Source: Amycolatopsis endophytica (GTDB lineage Bacteria; Actinomycetota; Actinomycetes; Mycobacteriales; Pseudonocardiaceae). From it: a stretch of DNA of 64,000 nt. Shown in pieces: positions 1-8,223 of the stretch. Made by a program: the position numbers and the translations under genes. Numbering within the stretch: the first letter of the stretch is position 1; each line of letters opens with the position of its first letter. A model generated the notes under the pieces. It made no database searches and was not told where the DNA came from. It saw only the letters and a list, made by a program, of their open reading frames with translations. Location: contig NZ_JACCFK010000001.1 of NCBI RefSeq assembly GCF_013410405.1, forward strand, positions 124,001 through 188,000, given 5' to 3'.

Positions 1-480
1 GGCCTGTACTACGTCCGTGCCGCGCGCATCGCGATGGACCTGGATCCCGGGCCGATGCTGCCCGAGGAAGCCGAGCGCGAGCGGGCGGGCAAGGTCACCG
101 AGGACCGCAGCGTCGACGTCGAGGGCCGTAACTACCAGGCCTCGCCCGATCCGGGCGACAACACCCCGTACTACTACCCCGGTGGCCGCGTGGCCGGGCG
201 GCCGGTGCCGCAGGGCTGGTACAGCGAGCCGTGGTGGAAGCCCGCGCTCGTGGCCGGCGCCTGGGGCCTGGGCTCGATGTTCCTCTTCAGCGCGATGTTC
301 AGCGGCATGTCCGGCATCGCCAGCGCGTCGGCCTGGGAGTCGGGCTACGACGCGGGCCAGGAGGACGCCATGGCCGACGCGGGTGCCGACGGCGGCGACG
401 GCGGCGACATGGGTGGCGACATGGGCGGAGACATGGGCGGCGGCGACTTCGGGGACTTCGGCGGCGGGTTCGACTTCTGA
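1..480 (+). CDS. C-terminal part of an uncharacterised protein with a Gly/Asp-rich tail
   Basis: The frame is open from the first base, so the N-terminus lies outside the window; 159 residues are visible. One hydrophobic stretch (about visible residues 80-107, Trp, Gly, Phe and Met rich) looks like a membrane segment. It is followed by an acidic low-complexity tail containing three GGDM-type repeats and ending in Gly/Phe/Asp. I do not recognise a family. The gene ends just before a very strong hairpin and is convergent with nei. An internal ATG at base 34 is not the start, because coding continues upstream of it. Confidence 0.7.
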   Translation, partial: GLYYVRAARIAMDLDPGPMLPEEAERERAGKVTEDRSVDVEGRNYQASPDPGDNTPYYYPGGRVAGRPVPQGWYSEPWWKPALVAGAWGLGSMFLFSAMFSGMSGIASASAWESGYDAGQEDAMADAGADGGDGGDMGGDMGGDMGGGDFGDFGGGFDF

Positions 481-490
481 CACCCGTTTG

Positions 491-526
491 GTGAGGAAGC
501 GGGCCGGACACGGCCCGCTTCCTCAC
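491..526. terminator. Bidirectional hairpin terminator between convergent genes
   Basis: A perfect 16-bp inverted repeat (491-506 with 511-526) encloses a 4-base loop (gaca). It lies between the end of the first gene and the 3' end of nei, whose stop codon (523-525) sits inside the right arm. There is no long T-run, as is common for actinobacterial terminators. Confidence 0.75.
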
Positions 527-1332
527 ACCGCCTGGCAGGCCGGGCACCAGTACAGGTTCCGCCCGGCCAGTTCCGTGTGCGCGATGGGCGTGCCACAGAC
601 CAGGCACGGCTGCCCGGTCCGCCGGTACACGTACACCTCCCCGCCGTGCCGGTCCTGACGCGGCGCGCGGCCGGTGACCTCGGGCAGGTGCTCATCGTCG
701 ACCGTGTCGATGCGGCCGAGACGCACACCCTTGCGCATCAGCGCGACGAGGTCGCCCCACATCTCCTTCCACCCCACCTGGTCCAGTGCGCGGCCGGGCA
801 CCATCGGGTTGATTCCGTGCCGGAACAGCACCTCGGCGCGATACACGTTGCCCACGCCGGAGATGACCTTCTGATCCATCAGCAGCGCGGCGATCGAGGT
901 GCGGGATGCGGAGATCCGGCGCCACGCCTCGTCGGGGCGGGCGTCGCGGCGCAGCGGGTCCGGCCCGAGCCGGGCCTTGATCGCGTCGACCTGGTCCGGC
1001 GTCAGCAGCTCACAGCGGGTGGGGCCGCGCAAATCAGTCCAATGTGTCCGTCCGGCCAGACGCATCCGGACCTGGCCCACCGGCGGGGTTTCCGGCTGCG
1101 CGGCCTCGGTGAACGTGCCGTACAGCCCCAGGTGGACGTGCACCGAACCGAGCGGGCCGAAGTCGTGGAACAGGTGCTTGCCGTGGGCCTCGGCCCGCAC
1201 CATGACCTGACCGTCCACAAGGGCCGCTTCGCGCGCGAAGCGGCCCTGCGGACTGGAAACACCCACCGGCGCGCCCGCGTAGCGCCGTTGGTGCAGGCGG
1301 GCGAGCCGGTGGAGGGTGTGCCCTTCGGGCAT
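523..1332 (-). CDS. nei: Fpg/Nei family DNA glycosylase
   Basis: Bifunctional base-excision repair glycosylase/AP lyase, 269 residues. The start at 1332 gives the family's Pro2-Glu3 N-terminus (MPEGH), the catalytic Schiff-base Pro and proton-donor Glu. Lys52 is the conserved beta-lyase lysine. A helix-two-turns-helix with GVGNVYRAE sits at 159-167, and a C-terminal zinc finger uses Cys243, 246, 263 and 266. The frame extends far upstream without a stop, but that part only shadows rpiB and comB. Its ATG overlaps the rpiB TGA by one base, so the two are translationally coupled. Position matches M. tuberculosis Rv2464c (nei1). Substrate (oxidised pyrimidines or other lesions) cannot be fixed from sequence. 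Confidence 0.93.
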   Translation of the reverse strand: MPEGHTLHRLARLHQRRYAGAPVGVSSPQGRFAREAALVDGQVMVRAEAHGKHLFHDFGPLGSVHVHLGLYGTFTEAAQPETPPVGQVRMRLAGRTHWTDLRGPTRCELLTPDQVDAIKARLGPDPLRRDARPDEAWRRISASRTSIAALLMDQKVISGVGNVYRAEVLFRHGINPMVPGRALDQVGWKEMWGDLVALMRKGVRLGRIDTVDDEHLPEVTGRAPRQDRHGGEVYVYRRTGQPCLVCGTPIAHTELAGRNLYWCPACQAV

Positions 1333-1802
1333 CAGGCAGGCAGAGGCGGCGGGGTGCCGGTGCGCTCGTAGTCGAGCATCTGCTGCACGCGACGGCCATG
1401 ACGTTCGTCCTCGGACGGCGGAGTCGCCAGGAACGCGTCGACGATCGCGGTCGCCTCGTCGAGGGTGTGCATCCGCGCGCCGACGCCGATCAGCTGCGCG
1501 TGGTTGTGCTGGCGGGCGAGCTCGGCGATCTCCGGCTTCCAGGCCAGCGCGGCCCGCGCGCCCTTCACCTTGTTCGCGGCGATCTGCTCCCCGTTGCCCG
1601 ACCCGCCGATGACGATGCCCAGGCTGCCCTCGTCCGCCACCACGCGGCGCGCGGTCTCGATGCAGAAGGCCGGGTAGTCGTCGGCGGCGTCGTAGACGGC
1701 CGGGCCGATGTCGGTGACCTCGTGGCCCTGGCCCTTCAGGTACTCCACGAGGTGATTCTTCAGCTCGAAACCGGCGTGGTCTGATCCCAAGTAGACGCGC
1801 AC
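1332..1802 (-). CDS. rpiB: Ribose-5-phosphate isomerase B
   Basis: Interconverts ribose 5-phosphate and ribulose 5-phosphate in the pentose phosphate pathway; cytosolic; 156 residues. The family N-terminus (YLGSDHAGFELK) starts at residue 4, the phosphate/active-site loop GGSGNGE is at 66-72, and the HNH stretch is at 99-101. The position of the E. coli-type catalytic Cys is Gly here, and Glu72 is placed like the catalytic Glu of mycobacterial RpiB, so this is the actinobacterial subtype. GTG at 1802 is chosen because homology begins immediately after it; an upstream in-frame start would add 20 unrelated residues. Overlaps nei by one base. Confidence 0.93.
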   Translation of the reverse strand: MRVYLGSDHAGFELKNHLVEYLKGQGHEVTDIGPAVYDAADDYPAFCIETARRVVADEGSLGIVIGGSGNGEQIAANKVKGARAALAWKPEIAELARQHNHAQLIGVGARMHTLDEATAIVDAFLATPPSEDERHGRRVQQMLDYERTGTPPPLPA

Positions 1803-1846
1803 GGGTGGAGTCTCGCATCCGGGCCGGATCCGGGCATGCTGGGGGT

Positions 1847-2524
1847 GTGAACCCCTTCGCACAGTCAGGGCACGACCTGCGGCTCGAATGGGGCCCCGAC
1901 GGGGTCGCCGAGCTGGGGCGGGAGTGCGCGGCGCTAGTCGTGGTGGACGTGCTGTCCTTCAGCACGACGGTGGACCTGGTGACGAGCCGGGGCGGCCGGG
2001 TGCGGCCGCTGCGCTGGCGGGGCGACTCAGTGCCGCGGCCCGCCGCGGTCGGCCCGGCGCCGGGGCTACTCGATCTGCCGTCGCCGAACGGCGCGACGCT
2101 GTGCGCACAGGCCGCCGCAACGGGGGCGACAGTGCTCGCCGGCTGCCTGCGCAACGCCTCCGCCGTGGCGGCCGCGGCGGCTGGGATCGCGGGTGCGCGC
2201 CCGATCGGCGTGATTCCGGCAGGCGAACGCTGGGGCGTGAACATCACCGCGGCCGGGGCCGGGGAATCGCTTCGGCCCTGCGTGGAGGACCTGCTTGGCG
2301 CCGGTGCCATCGTCGCCGCGATGGCCGGGCGGCCGGCTTCACCGGAGGCGCACCTGGCAGCCACCGCCTACCGCGGCACCGGCATCGGCGAAGCGCTGCG
2401 CGGCTGTTCCTCCGGTCTCGAGCTGATCGCCCACGGCCACGCGCGCGATGTCGAGCTGGCCGCGGAAGTCGACGTCAGCGCGACGGCACCGATACTCGTG
2501 AACGGCCTGCTGGAGGCGGCGTGA
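1847..2524 (+). CDS. 2-phosphosulfolactate phosphatase family protein (ComB-like)
   Basis: 225 residues. The acidic motif VVDVLSFSTTV and the SPNGATLC segment are the ComB-family active-site elements. In archaea ComB acts in coenzyme M synthesis; actinobacterial members have no proven role, so only the family is assigned. GTG 1847 is preferred over the ATG at 1805 because homology starts near it; a G-rich stretch lies just upstream. It is divergent from rpiB and its TGA overlaps the GTG of the next gene, suggesting cotranscription with the metallo-hydrolase. Confidence 0.75.
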   Translation: MNPFAQSGHDLRLEWGPDGVAELGRECAALVVVDVLSFSTTVDLVTSRGGRVRPLRWRGDSVPRPAAVGPAPGLLDLPSPNGATLCAQAAATGATVLAGCLRNASAVAAAAAGIAGARPIGVIPAGERWGVNITAAGAGESLRPCVEDLLGAGAIVAAMAGRPASPEAHLAATAYRGTGIGEALRGCSSGLELIAHGHARDVELAAEVDVSATAPILVNGLLEAA

Positions 2525-3198
2525 CCTGGTTCGACCTGGCGGACGGCGTGCACGCCCGGCGTTACGAGCACCTCGACCAGACGCTGGGCCTCGTGGTCGG
2601 CAGCGAGCGGTGCCTCGTGATCGACACCGGGGGCGACGAGGTGCAGGGCACGCAGTTCGCGGCCGAGGTCCGCGAGATCACGAATCTTCCGTGGACGGTC
2701 GTGATCACCCACGCCCACTTCGACCACCACTTCGGCACCGCCGCGTTCCTGCCGTGCCCGGTGTGGGCGCACCAGCGCTGCCGGGACGCCCTCGTGCGCG
2801 AGGGCGAGACCGACCGCGAAACCTGGGTGCGCCGGTTCGCGGGCAAGCCCGAGGCGGACCGGCTGGCGTCCGCGCGCCTGGTGCTGCCGGACCATCTGCT
2901 CACCGACCGTGTCCAGCTGGACCTGGGCGCTCGCACCGTCGAGCTGATCCACCCCGGCCTCGCGCACACCGATCACGACGTGGCCGTGCACGTGCCGGAC
3001 GCGGACATCATGTTCGCCGGTGACCTGGTCGAGCAGGGCGCGCCACCGTCGATCGGGCCGGACGCGCACCCGCGGGACTGGCCGGGTGCGCTCGACCGGC
3101 TCCTCGCCCTGCGCGCCGGCACGATCGTGCCGGGGCACGGCGATCCGGTCGATCGCGCGTTCGTGGCCGCCCAGCGGGACGGGCTCAGTCGACGTTGA
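2521..3198 (+). CDS. Metallo-beta-lactamase-fold hydrolase
   Basis: 225 residues, started at GTG 2521, which overlaps the comB-like stop (GTGA). Zinc ligands are visible: HAHFDH around residues 64-69, a later His in the LAHTDHD motif, Asp in GDLVEQG, and a C-terminal His in PGHGDP. This is a generic MBL-fold hydrolase (thioesterase, lactonase or glyoxalase-like); substrate is unknown. Its last codons lie inside a 32-bp copy of the end of the DsbA-like gene, so ancestrally the two genes were probably convergent and overlapping. Confidence 0.85.
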   Translation: MTWFDLADGVHARRYEHLDQTLGLVVGSERCLVIDTGGDEVQGTQFAAEVREITNLPWTVVITHAHFDHHFGTAAFLPCPVWAHQRCRDALVREGETDRETWVRRFAGKPEADRLASARLVLPDHLLTDRVQLDLGARTVELIHPGLAHTDHDVAVHVPDADIMFAGDLVEQGAPPSIGPDAHPRDWPGALDRLLALRAGTIVPGHGDPVDRAFVAAQRDGLSRR

Positions 3199-3218
3199 GC
3201 TCGCCGGTGCGGGTCCGC
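3187..3218. repeat. Left copy of a 32-bp imperfect direct repeat (att-like)
   Basis: This segment matches 4185-4216 at 29 of 32 positions. Read on the minus strand it encodes [10 protein letters not shown] plus a stop, nearly the same as the C-terminus of the DsbA-like protein ([10 protein letters not shown]). It is an orphan copy of that gene's 3' end. The following bases (3219-3495) hold no convincing gene. A 19-codon GTG frame at 3263-3322 resembles a cut-off signal peptide, and one stretch near 3370-3440 translates like the end of a lost membrane protein. Confidence 0.7.
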
Positions 3219-3495
3219 ACCGTGCTCGCCCGAGCACTCACCAAACGCGCGGCCGCCTCGCCGTGAAGTCCGTTGCCGCCGGCCTGTCAGCCGCGGTCTT
3301 CACCGTTACCGGCTACTCGTGATCGCCAGGATCCACCGCGTCCAGGGCATCGCCAGCGACGCGTTGCGCTCATCGCGATCATCGCCATGCTGTTCCGCCC
3401 GGATGCCGCCGAGGCATATCGCAGCCGCGGCGAGCGGTAACAGCCCACCTGCTCGGTTCGACTTGTTCCACGTTCAGCGAAGGAGACAAGCTCAC

Positions 3496-4080
3496 ATGAA
3501 CCGGCCCAACCCCTACCCGGTGCAACAGCCCGCGCCGAAAAAGCGCCACAAGTGGCCGTGGATCGTCGGCGGCCTGGTGGTGCTCATCATCGCGATCGCA
3601 GCAGCCGCGAATGGCGGGAACTCAACACCCACGACATCCAGCGTCCCCGCAGCAGCCGGCACAAGCCGGCCTGCCGTCCCGGCGCCATCGACCGCGTCGT
3701 CAACCACACCGTCGACCCGGCCGGTGCCCGTCACTACGGAAACGCCGACACCGGCTGCGCCACAGATCCCGTACCAAGTCCAGTCCGCGATGAGGGCAGC
3801 ACAAAGCTACCTGGACTTCACCGCCTTCTCGCGGGACGGGCTTATCCGGCAGCTTTCGAGTCAGGCGGGCGACGGATACCCGAAGGATGTCGCCACTGAT
3901 GCTGTCGACCGGCTCGACATCGATTGGAACCAGCAGGCAGCCAAGAAGGCGCAGTCGTACCTCGACTTCACGACGTTCTCCTGCTCGGGGTTGATCCAGC
4001 AGCTATCGAGCAAGGCCGGTGAAGGGTTCACCAAGGCTCAGGCGACATACGGCGCGCATCAGACTCCGGCTTGTCAGTAG
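3496..4080 (+). CDS. Membrane-anchored protein with two Ltp-type repeats
   Basis: 194 residues. ATG 3496 follows a clear AAGGAGA Shine-Dalgarno. Residues 1-18 are Pro/Lys rich, 19-39 form one transmembrane segment, and about 40-90 is a Thr/Ser/Pro/Ala linker. Two tandem modules of about 45 residues follow (AQSYLDFTAFS... and AQSYLDFTTFS...), matching the host cell surface-exposed lipoprotein (Ltp) domain. No lipobox cysteine is present, so it is anchored by the transmembrane helix rather than by lipid. Ltp proteins of lactic phages block superinfecting DNA injection; that role here is only a possibility. The gene lies inside a pair of 32-bp direct repeats. Confidence 0.8.
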   Translation: MNRPNPYPVQQPAPKKRHKWPWIVGGLVVLIIAIAAAANGGNSTPTTSSVPAAAGTSRPAVPAPSTASSTTPSTRPVPVTTETPTPAAPQIPYQVQSAMRAAQSYLDFTAFSRDGLIRQLSSQAGDGYPKDVATDAVDRLDIDWNQQAAKKAQSYLDFTTFSCSGLIQQLSSKAGEGFTKAQATYGAHQTPACQ

Positions 4081-4130
4081 ACCCACCCTGACTCGATCGG
4101 GTCACGGATGGAACCCGGGTCCGTCGCCAG

Positions 4131-4162
4131 CTGGCGCCCGTCCCGGCCAGGGCGGGCGCCAG
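4131..4162. terminator. Hairpin between the convergent Ltp and DsbA-like genes
   Basis: A 10-bp perfect inverted repeat (4131-4140 with 4153-4162), extendable by two to three pairs, lies in the 100-bp space between two convergent stop codons. It is a likely bidirectional terminator. No T-run is present. Confidence 0.6.
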
Positions 4163-4182
4163 TCCCGGCGAGTGCGTGGTGC

Positions 4183-4794
4183 CTAGTCGAAGTTGAGCTC
4201 ACCGGTGCGGGTGCGCTTGAGCTCGAAGAAGTCGGGGTAGCTCGCCAGCAGCCGGGCGCCGTCGAACACCTTCACCGCGTCCTCGCCGCGCGGGATCGAG
4301 CTGAGCACCGGGCCGAAGAACGCGACGCCGTCGACGTGGATCGTCGGGGTGCCGACGTCCATGCCGACCGGGTCCATGCCCTCGTGGTGGCTCTTCTTCA
4401 ACGCCTCGTCGTACTCGGTCGACTCGGCGGCCGCGGCGAGGTCCGCCGAAGCTCCCACTGCCTCCAGCGCCTGCTTGATCACCGACGGGACGTCCTTGTC
4501 ACCCTGGTTGTGGTAGCGGGTGCCGAACTCGGTGTAGTAGTCGCGCAGCACCGCCTCGCCCTTCTCCTGCGCCAGGGCGATCGCCACGCGCACCGGGCCC
4601 CACGCCTTCTCCAGCAGCTGCTTGTAGTCCTCCGGCAGGTCACGGCCGCTGTTGAGGACCGCGAGGCTCATCACGCGGAAGTTCAGGTCGATGTCGCGCT
4701 GCTTCTCGACCTCGAGGATCCAGCGCGAGCTGATCCAGGCGAACGGGCACACCGGGTCGAAGTAGAAGTCCACGCGCGTGCGCTCTGCGGTCAT
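4183..4794 (-). CDS. DsbA-family thiol oxidoreductase, mycothiol-dependent nitroreductase-like
   Basis: 203 residues, thioredoxin fold of the DsbA/FrnE type, closely resembling M. tuberculosis Rv2466c along its length ([62 protein letters not shown]). Rv2466c uses mycothiol to reduce nitro prodrugs and responds to oxidative stress. The active-site motif here is CPFA rather than the CPWC I recall for Rv2466c, so only the first cysteine remains. ATG 4794 is preceded by GGGAGAG. It is divergent from pepN, as in mycobacteria. A mycothione reductase gene is present in the same window. Confidence 0.85.
   Translation of the reverse strand: MTAERTRVDFYFDPVCPFAWISSRWILEVEKQRDIDLNFRVMSLAVLNSGRDLPEDYKQLLEKAWGPVRVAIALAQEKGEAVLRDYYTEFGTRYHNQGDKDVPSVIKQALEAVGASADLAAAAESTEYDEALKKSHHEGMDPVGMDVGTPTIHVDGVAFFGPVLSSIPRGEDAVKVFDGARLLASYPDFFELKRTRTGELNFD
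4185..4216. repeat. Right copy of the 32-bp direct repeat, the DsbA-like gene's own 3' end
   Basis: This is the intact 3' end of the DsbA-like gene, matching 3187-3218 with three mismatches. The 966 bases between the copies carry the Ltp gene. Duplication of a gene's 3' end around an insert is what site-specific integration leaves, but no integrase is seen. Confidence 0.7.
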
Positions 4795-4905
4795 GGGGTG
4801 CTCTCCCTGTGCTGGTGGCGAAGATTCGGGCGTCAAACCGGGCAACAGCGCGCGGACGGCACTTGTTCCCCCGCCGGACATGATTGGATAGCGGGATCAC
4901 CGAGA

Positions 4906-7497
4906 ATGACAACCGCGAGCGTTTCCGAGGTGCCTGTGCCCGCCCCTAACCTGACCCGTGACCAAGCCGAACAGCGTGCCGAGTTGCTCGAGGTCGAGTC
5001 CTACGACATCGCCCTCGACCTCACGGACGGTAACGGCGGCCCGGGCGAGAGAAGCTTCGACTCGAAGACCACGATCCGCTTCGCCGCGACGAAGCCGGGC
5101 GCGGATACGTTCGTCGACATCGTCGCCGGCTCCGTCCGCTCCGCCACGCTGAACGGCCGGGCGCTGGACGTGTCCGGCTACGTCGAGGACGACGGTCTCG
5201 CCCTGCCGGAGCTGGCGGCCACCAACGAGCTGGTCGTCGAAGCCGACTGCCGCTACATGAACACCGGCGAGGGCCTGCACCGGTTCGTCGACCCGGTCGA
5301 CGATGCCGTCTACCTCTACACGCAGTTCGAGACGGCCGACGCCAAGCGCATGTTCGCCTGCTTCGACCAGCCCGACCTCAAGGCCACCTACCGGCTGACG
5401 GTCACCGCGCCGAGCGACTGGAAGGTCATCTCGAACGCGCCGGTCGAGAGCACGGAGAAAACCGCCGAGGGCGCCACCCGCACGGTGTTCGCCACCTCCG
5501 AGCGGATCTCGACGTACCTGGTCGCGCTGATCGCCGGCCCGTACGCGGAGTGGCACGACCAGTACAGCGACGAGCACGGCACGATCCCGCTGGGCATCTA
5601 CTGCCGCGCGTCGCTGGCCGACCACATGGACGCCGAGCGGCTGTTCACCGAGACCAAGCAGGGTTTCGGCTTCTACCACAAGGCGTTCGCGACGCCGTAC
5701 CCGTTCCGCAAGTACGACCAGCTGTTCGTGCCGGAGTTCAACGCGGGCGCGATGGAGAACGCCGGGGCGGTGACGTTCCTGGAGGACTACGTCTTCCGCA
5801 GCCGCGTCACCCGCTACGCCTACGAGCGGCGCGCCGAGACGCTGCTGCACGAGATGGCGCACATGTGGTTCGGCGACCTGGTCACCATGCGCTGGTGGGA
5901 CGACCTGTGGCTGAACGAGTCGTTCGCGACGTTCGCGAGCGTCCTGGCGCAGGCGGAGTCCACCGAGTACGTGCACGCCTGGACGAGTTTCGCCAACATC
6001 GAGAAGTCCTGGGCCTACCGCCAGGACCAGCTGCCCTCGACGCATCCGATCGCGGCCGACATCGTCGACCTGCAGGCGGTCGAGGTCAACTTCGACGGCA
6101 TCACCTACGCCAAGGGCGCGAGCGTCCTCAAGCAGCTGGTGGCCTACGTCGGGCTGGAGCACTTCCTGGCGGGGCTGCGGGTGTACTTCGGCAAGCACGC
6201 GTGGGGCAACGCGACGCTGGCCGATCTGCTCAGCGCGCTGGAGGAGGCTTCGGGGCGGGACCTGTCCGGCTGGAGCGCGCAGTGGCTGGAGACCACGGGC
6301 CTGAACTCGCTGCGCCCGAAGTTCGAGACCGACGCCGAGGGCCGGTTCACGTCGTTCGCGGTGCTGCAGACCGGGGCGAAGCCGGGCGCCGGTGAGCTGC
6401 GCACGCACCGCATCGCGGTCGGCATCTACGACGACGAGGACGGCAAGCTGGTCCGCAAGCAGCGGGTCGAGCTGGACGTCGAGGGCGAGCGCACCGAGGT
6501 TCCCGACCTGGTCGGGCAGCCGTCGGGCCAGCTGGTGCTGGTCAACGACGACGATCTGACCTACTGCACGATGCGGCTGGACACCGGTTCGCTGACCACG
6601 CTGGTCGACCGGATCGCCGACATCACCGAGCCGCTTCCGCGCACCCTGTGCTGGTCGGCGGCGTGGGAGATGACCCGCGAAGCCGAATTGAAGGCGCGGG
6701 ACTTCCTGCAGATCGTGCTGCACGGCATCCACGCGGAAACCGAGGTCGGCGTCGTGCAGCGGCTGTTGCTGCAGGCGCAGACGGCGCTGAACTCCTACGC
6801 CCAGCCGTCGTGGGCGGCGGCCGAGGGGTGGCCGCGGTTCACCCGCAAGCTGCTGGAACTGGCCCGCGGCGCCGAGCCGGGTTCCGACCACCAGCTGGCG
6901 TTCGTCAACTCGCTCACCGGCTCGGTGCTCGACGACGAGACGGTCGGTGTGCTGGCCGGCTGGTTCGACGGTTCGGACCCGCTGGACGGGCTGGTGGTGG
7001 ACGCGGACCTGCGCTGGCGTCTGCTCAACGCGCTCGTCGCGCACGGACGGGCCGCGGACTCGGAGATCGACGCGGAACTGGCCAGGGACGACACCGCGAC
7101 CGGACGGCGCCACGCCGAGCACGCCCGCGCCCTGCGCCCGACGGCTGAGTCGAAGGCGGAAGCCTGGCAGCGCGCGGTCTACGACGACGAACTTCCCAAT
7201 GCGATGAGCAACGCCGTCATCGGCGGCTTCTCCCACCCCGGGCAGAAGCAACTGCTGACCGGCTACGTGACCACCTACTTCGCCGCCATCGACGAAGTCT
7301 GGTCCCGCCGCTCGAGCGAACGCGCCCAGCCCACGGTGGTCGGCCTGTTCCCGGCCTGGGCAGTGGAGCGCAGCACGGTGGCAGCCGCCGACGAGTGGCT
7401 GGCGGGCGAGCGACCGGCGTCGCTGCGCCGCCTGGTGACCGAGGGTCGGGCGGGCATCGTGCGCGCACTGGCGGCACGGGAGTTCGACGAGACCTGA
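4906..7497 (+). CDS. pepN: Aminopeptidase N (M1 family)
   Basis: Zinc aminopeptidase of 863 residues, cytosolic, removing N-terminal residues from peptides. The exopeptidase motif GAMEN is near residues 281-285. The zinc motif HEMAH (His315, Glu316, His319) is followed by WLNESF with the third ligand Glu338; a helical ERAP1-like C-terminal domain follows. ATG 4906 fits the family N-terminus (NLTRDQAEQRAELL). The frame stays open for 800 bases upstream, but that is only antisense of the DsbA-like gene. There is no obvious Shine-Dalgarno, so it may be leaderless. A strong terminator follows. Corresponds in position to Rv2467. Confidence 0.96.
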   Translation: MTTASVSEVPVPAPNLTRDQAEQRAELLEVESYDIALDLTDGNGGPGERSFDSKTTIRFAATKPGADTFVDIVAGSVRSATLNGRALDVSGYVEDDGLALPELAATNELVVEADCRYMNTGEGLHRFVDPVDDAVYLYTQFETADAKRMFACFDQPDLKATYRLTVTAPSDWKVISNAPVESTEKTAEGATRTVFATSERISTYLVALIAGPYAEWHDQYSDEHGTIPLGIYCRASLADHMDAERLFTETKQGFGFYHKAFATPYPFRKYDQLFVPEFNAGAMENAGAVTFLEDYVFRSRVTRYAYERRAETLLHEMAHMWFGDLVTMRWWDDLWLNESFATFASVLAQAESTEYVHAWTSFANIEKSWAYRQDQLPSTHPIAADIVDLQAVEVNFDGITYAKGASVLKQLVAYVGLEHFLAGLRVYFGKHAWGNATLADLLSALEEASGRDLSGWSAQWLETTGLNSLRPKFETDAEGRFTSFAVLQTGAKPGAGELRTHRIAVGIYDDEDGKLVRKQRVELDVEGERTEVPDLVGQPSGQLVLVNDDDLTYCTMRLDTGSLTTLVDRIADITEPLPRTLCWSAAWEMTREAELKARDFLQIVLHGIHAETEVGVVQRLLLQAQTALNSYAQPSWAAAEGWPRFTRKLLELARGAEPGSDHQLAFVNSLTGSVLDDETVGVLAGWFDGSDPLDGLVVDADLRWRLLNALVAHGRAADSEIDAELARDDTATGRRHAEHARALRPTAESKAEAWQRAVYDDELPNAMSNAVIGGFSHPGQKQLLTGYVTTYFAAIDEVWSRRSSERAQPTVVGLFPAWAVERSTVAAADEWLAGERPASLRRLVTEGRAGIVRALAAREFDET

Positions 7498-7509
7498 TCG
7501 GCAGATGGA

Positions 7510-7551
7510 GGCGCCGGTTCGCCGTGTTCGCGGACCGGCGCCCGTTCTTTT
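7510..7551 (+). terminator. Rho-independent terminator of pepN
   Basis: A 13-base stem (7510-7522 with 7530-7542) has a short loop and is followed by a T-rich tail ending in TTTT (7548-7551), 12 bases after the pepN stop. Confidence 0.8.
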
Positions 7552-7690
7552 CAGCAACGCACCAGCACCCGGCAACGCGCGCCGAAAACCGACCGGCCCG
7601 GACCTCCCCCGCCCCTCATCCCCAGCGCGCTTGGGTCGATTTCAAAAGGTGACCGACCACCGCGCGGCGGCCGGCGCGCCGCACAACGCG

Positions 7691-7718
7691 AAAAGGGCGG
7701 CCGCTCAGCGACCGCCCT
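7691..7718 (-). terminator. Terminator of the DUF5130/ctaJ transcript
   Basis: On the minus strand, an 11-bp stem with one mismatch (7718-7708 with 7704-7694) is followed by TTTT. It lies about 20 bases beyond the stop of the DUF5130 gene. Confidence 0.65.
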
Positions 7719-7737
7719 CCGCGCGAAAACCCCAGCT

Positions 7738-8223
7738 CTAGTGCTTGGGCGCCGAACCGGCCTGATCGGCCAGCATGCGCAGCCCGGACACGAGTCCACC
7801 GATGAGGTCGCCCTCCTTGAAGGACGCCACCATGCTCATCACGGCCAGCTTCGCGCCGCGGTCGGGCATGCGCTGGGCCGCCTCGGTGCCCGTGACGATT
7901 TCCACCACACGCTCGCCCGGTGACACGGCGATCAGCACCGCGTTCGCCGCGCTGGGCTCGATCGTCGAGTGCAGCTCCTCGGCCCGGGCCCGGGTGTCCG
8001 CACCCAGCTCGCCCAGGTAGACGCTGAAATCGAGGCCGGTCTCCCGGCTCGCGAGCGTCAGCGCCTCGTCCAGGCGGGCCAGTTGGACGGTGCTGAATGG
8101 GCTGGATGGAGCAGCGGGTTCGTACATCCGCGCCGCCGACAGGCGACCGGTCGCCGTAATCACGGTTCCCGGTTCCAGCTCCTCGTCCGCCGCCGGATGG
8201 CGGGTCAGCTCACCAGCTCCCAC
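7738..8223 (-). CDS. DUF5130 family protein
   Basis: 161 residues, actinobacterial family related to the TPM (Psb32/MOLO-1) fold. Conserved-looking stretches are LTLASRETGLDFSVYLG, VLIAVSPGERVVEIVTG and a C-terminal SFKEGDLIGGLVSGLRML. No signal peptide or membrane helix is obvious. Function is unproven. The GTG start at 8223 overlaps the 3' end of the upstream small gene by 14 bases, implying coupled expression. Same relative position as Rv2468c next to pepN. Confidence 0.8.
   Translation of the reverse strand: MGAGELTRHPAADEELEPGTVITATGRLSAARMYEPAAPSSPFSTVQLARLDEALTLASRETGLDFSVYLGELGADTRARAEELHSTIEPSAANAVLIAVSPGERVVEIVTGTEAAQRMPDRGAKLAVMSMVASFKEGDLIGGLVSGLRMLADQAGSAPKH

Noticed and set aside
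4897..7575. An 892-codon open frame antisense to pepN
   Set aside because: Same GC-driven shadow effect; no motif or ribosome-binding site, and pepN is intact on the other strand.
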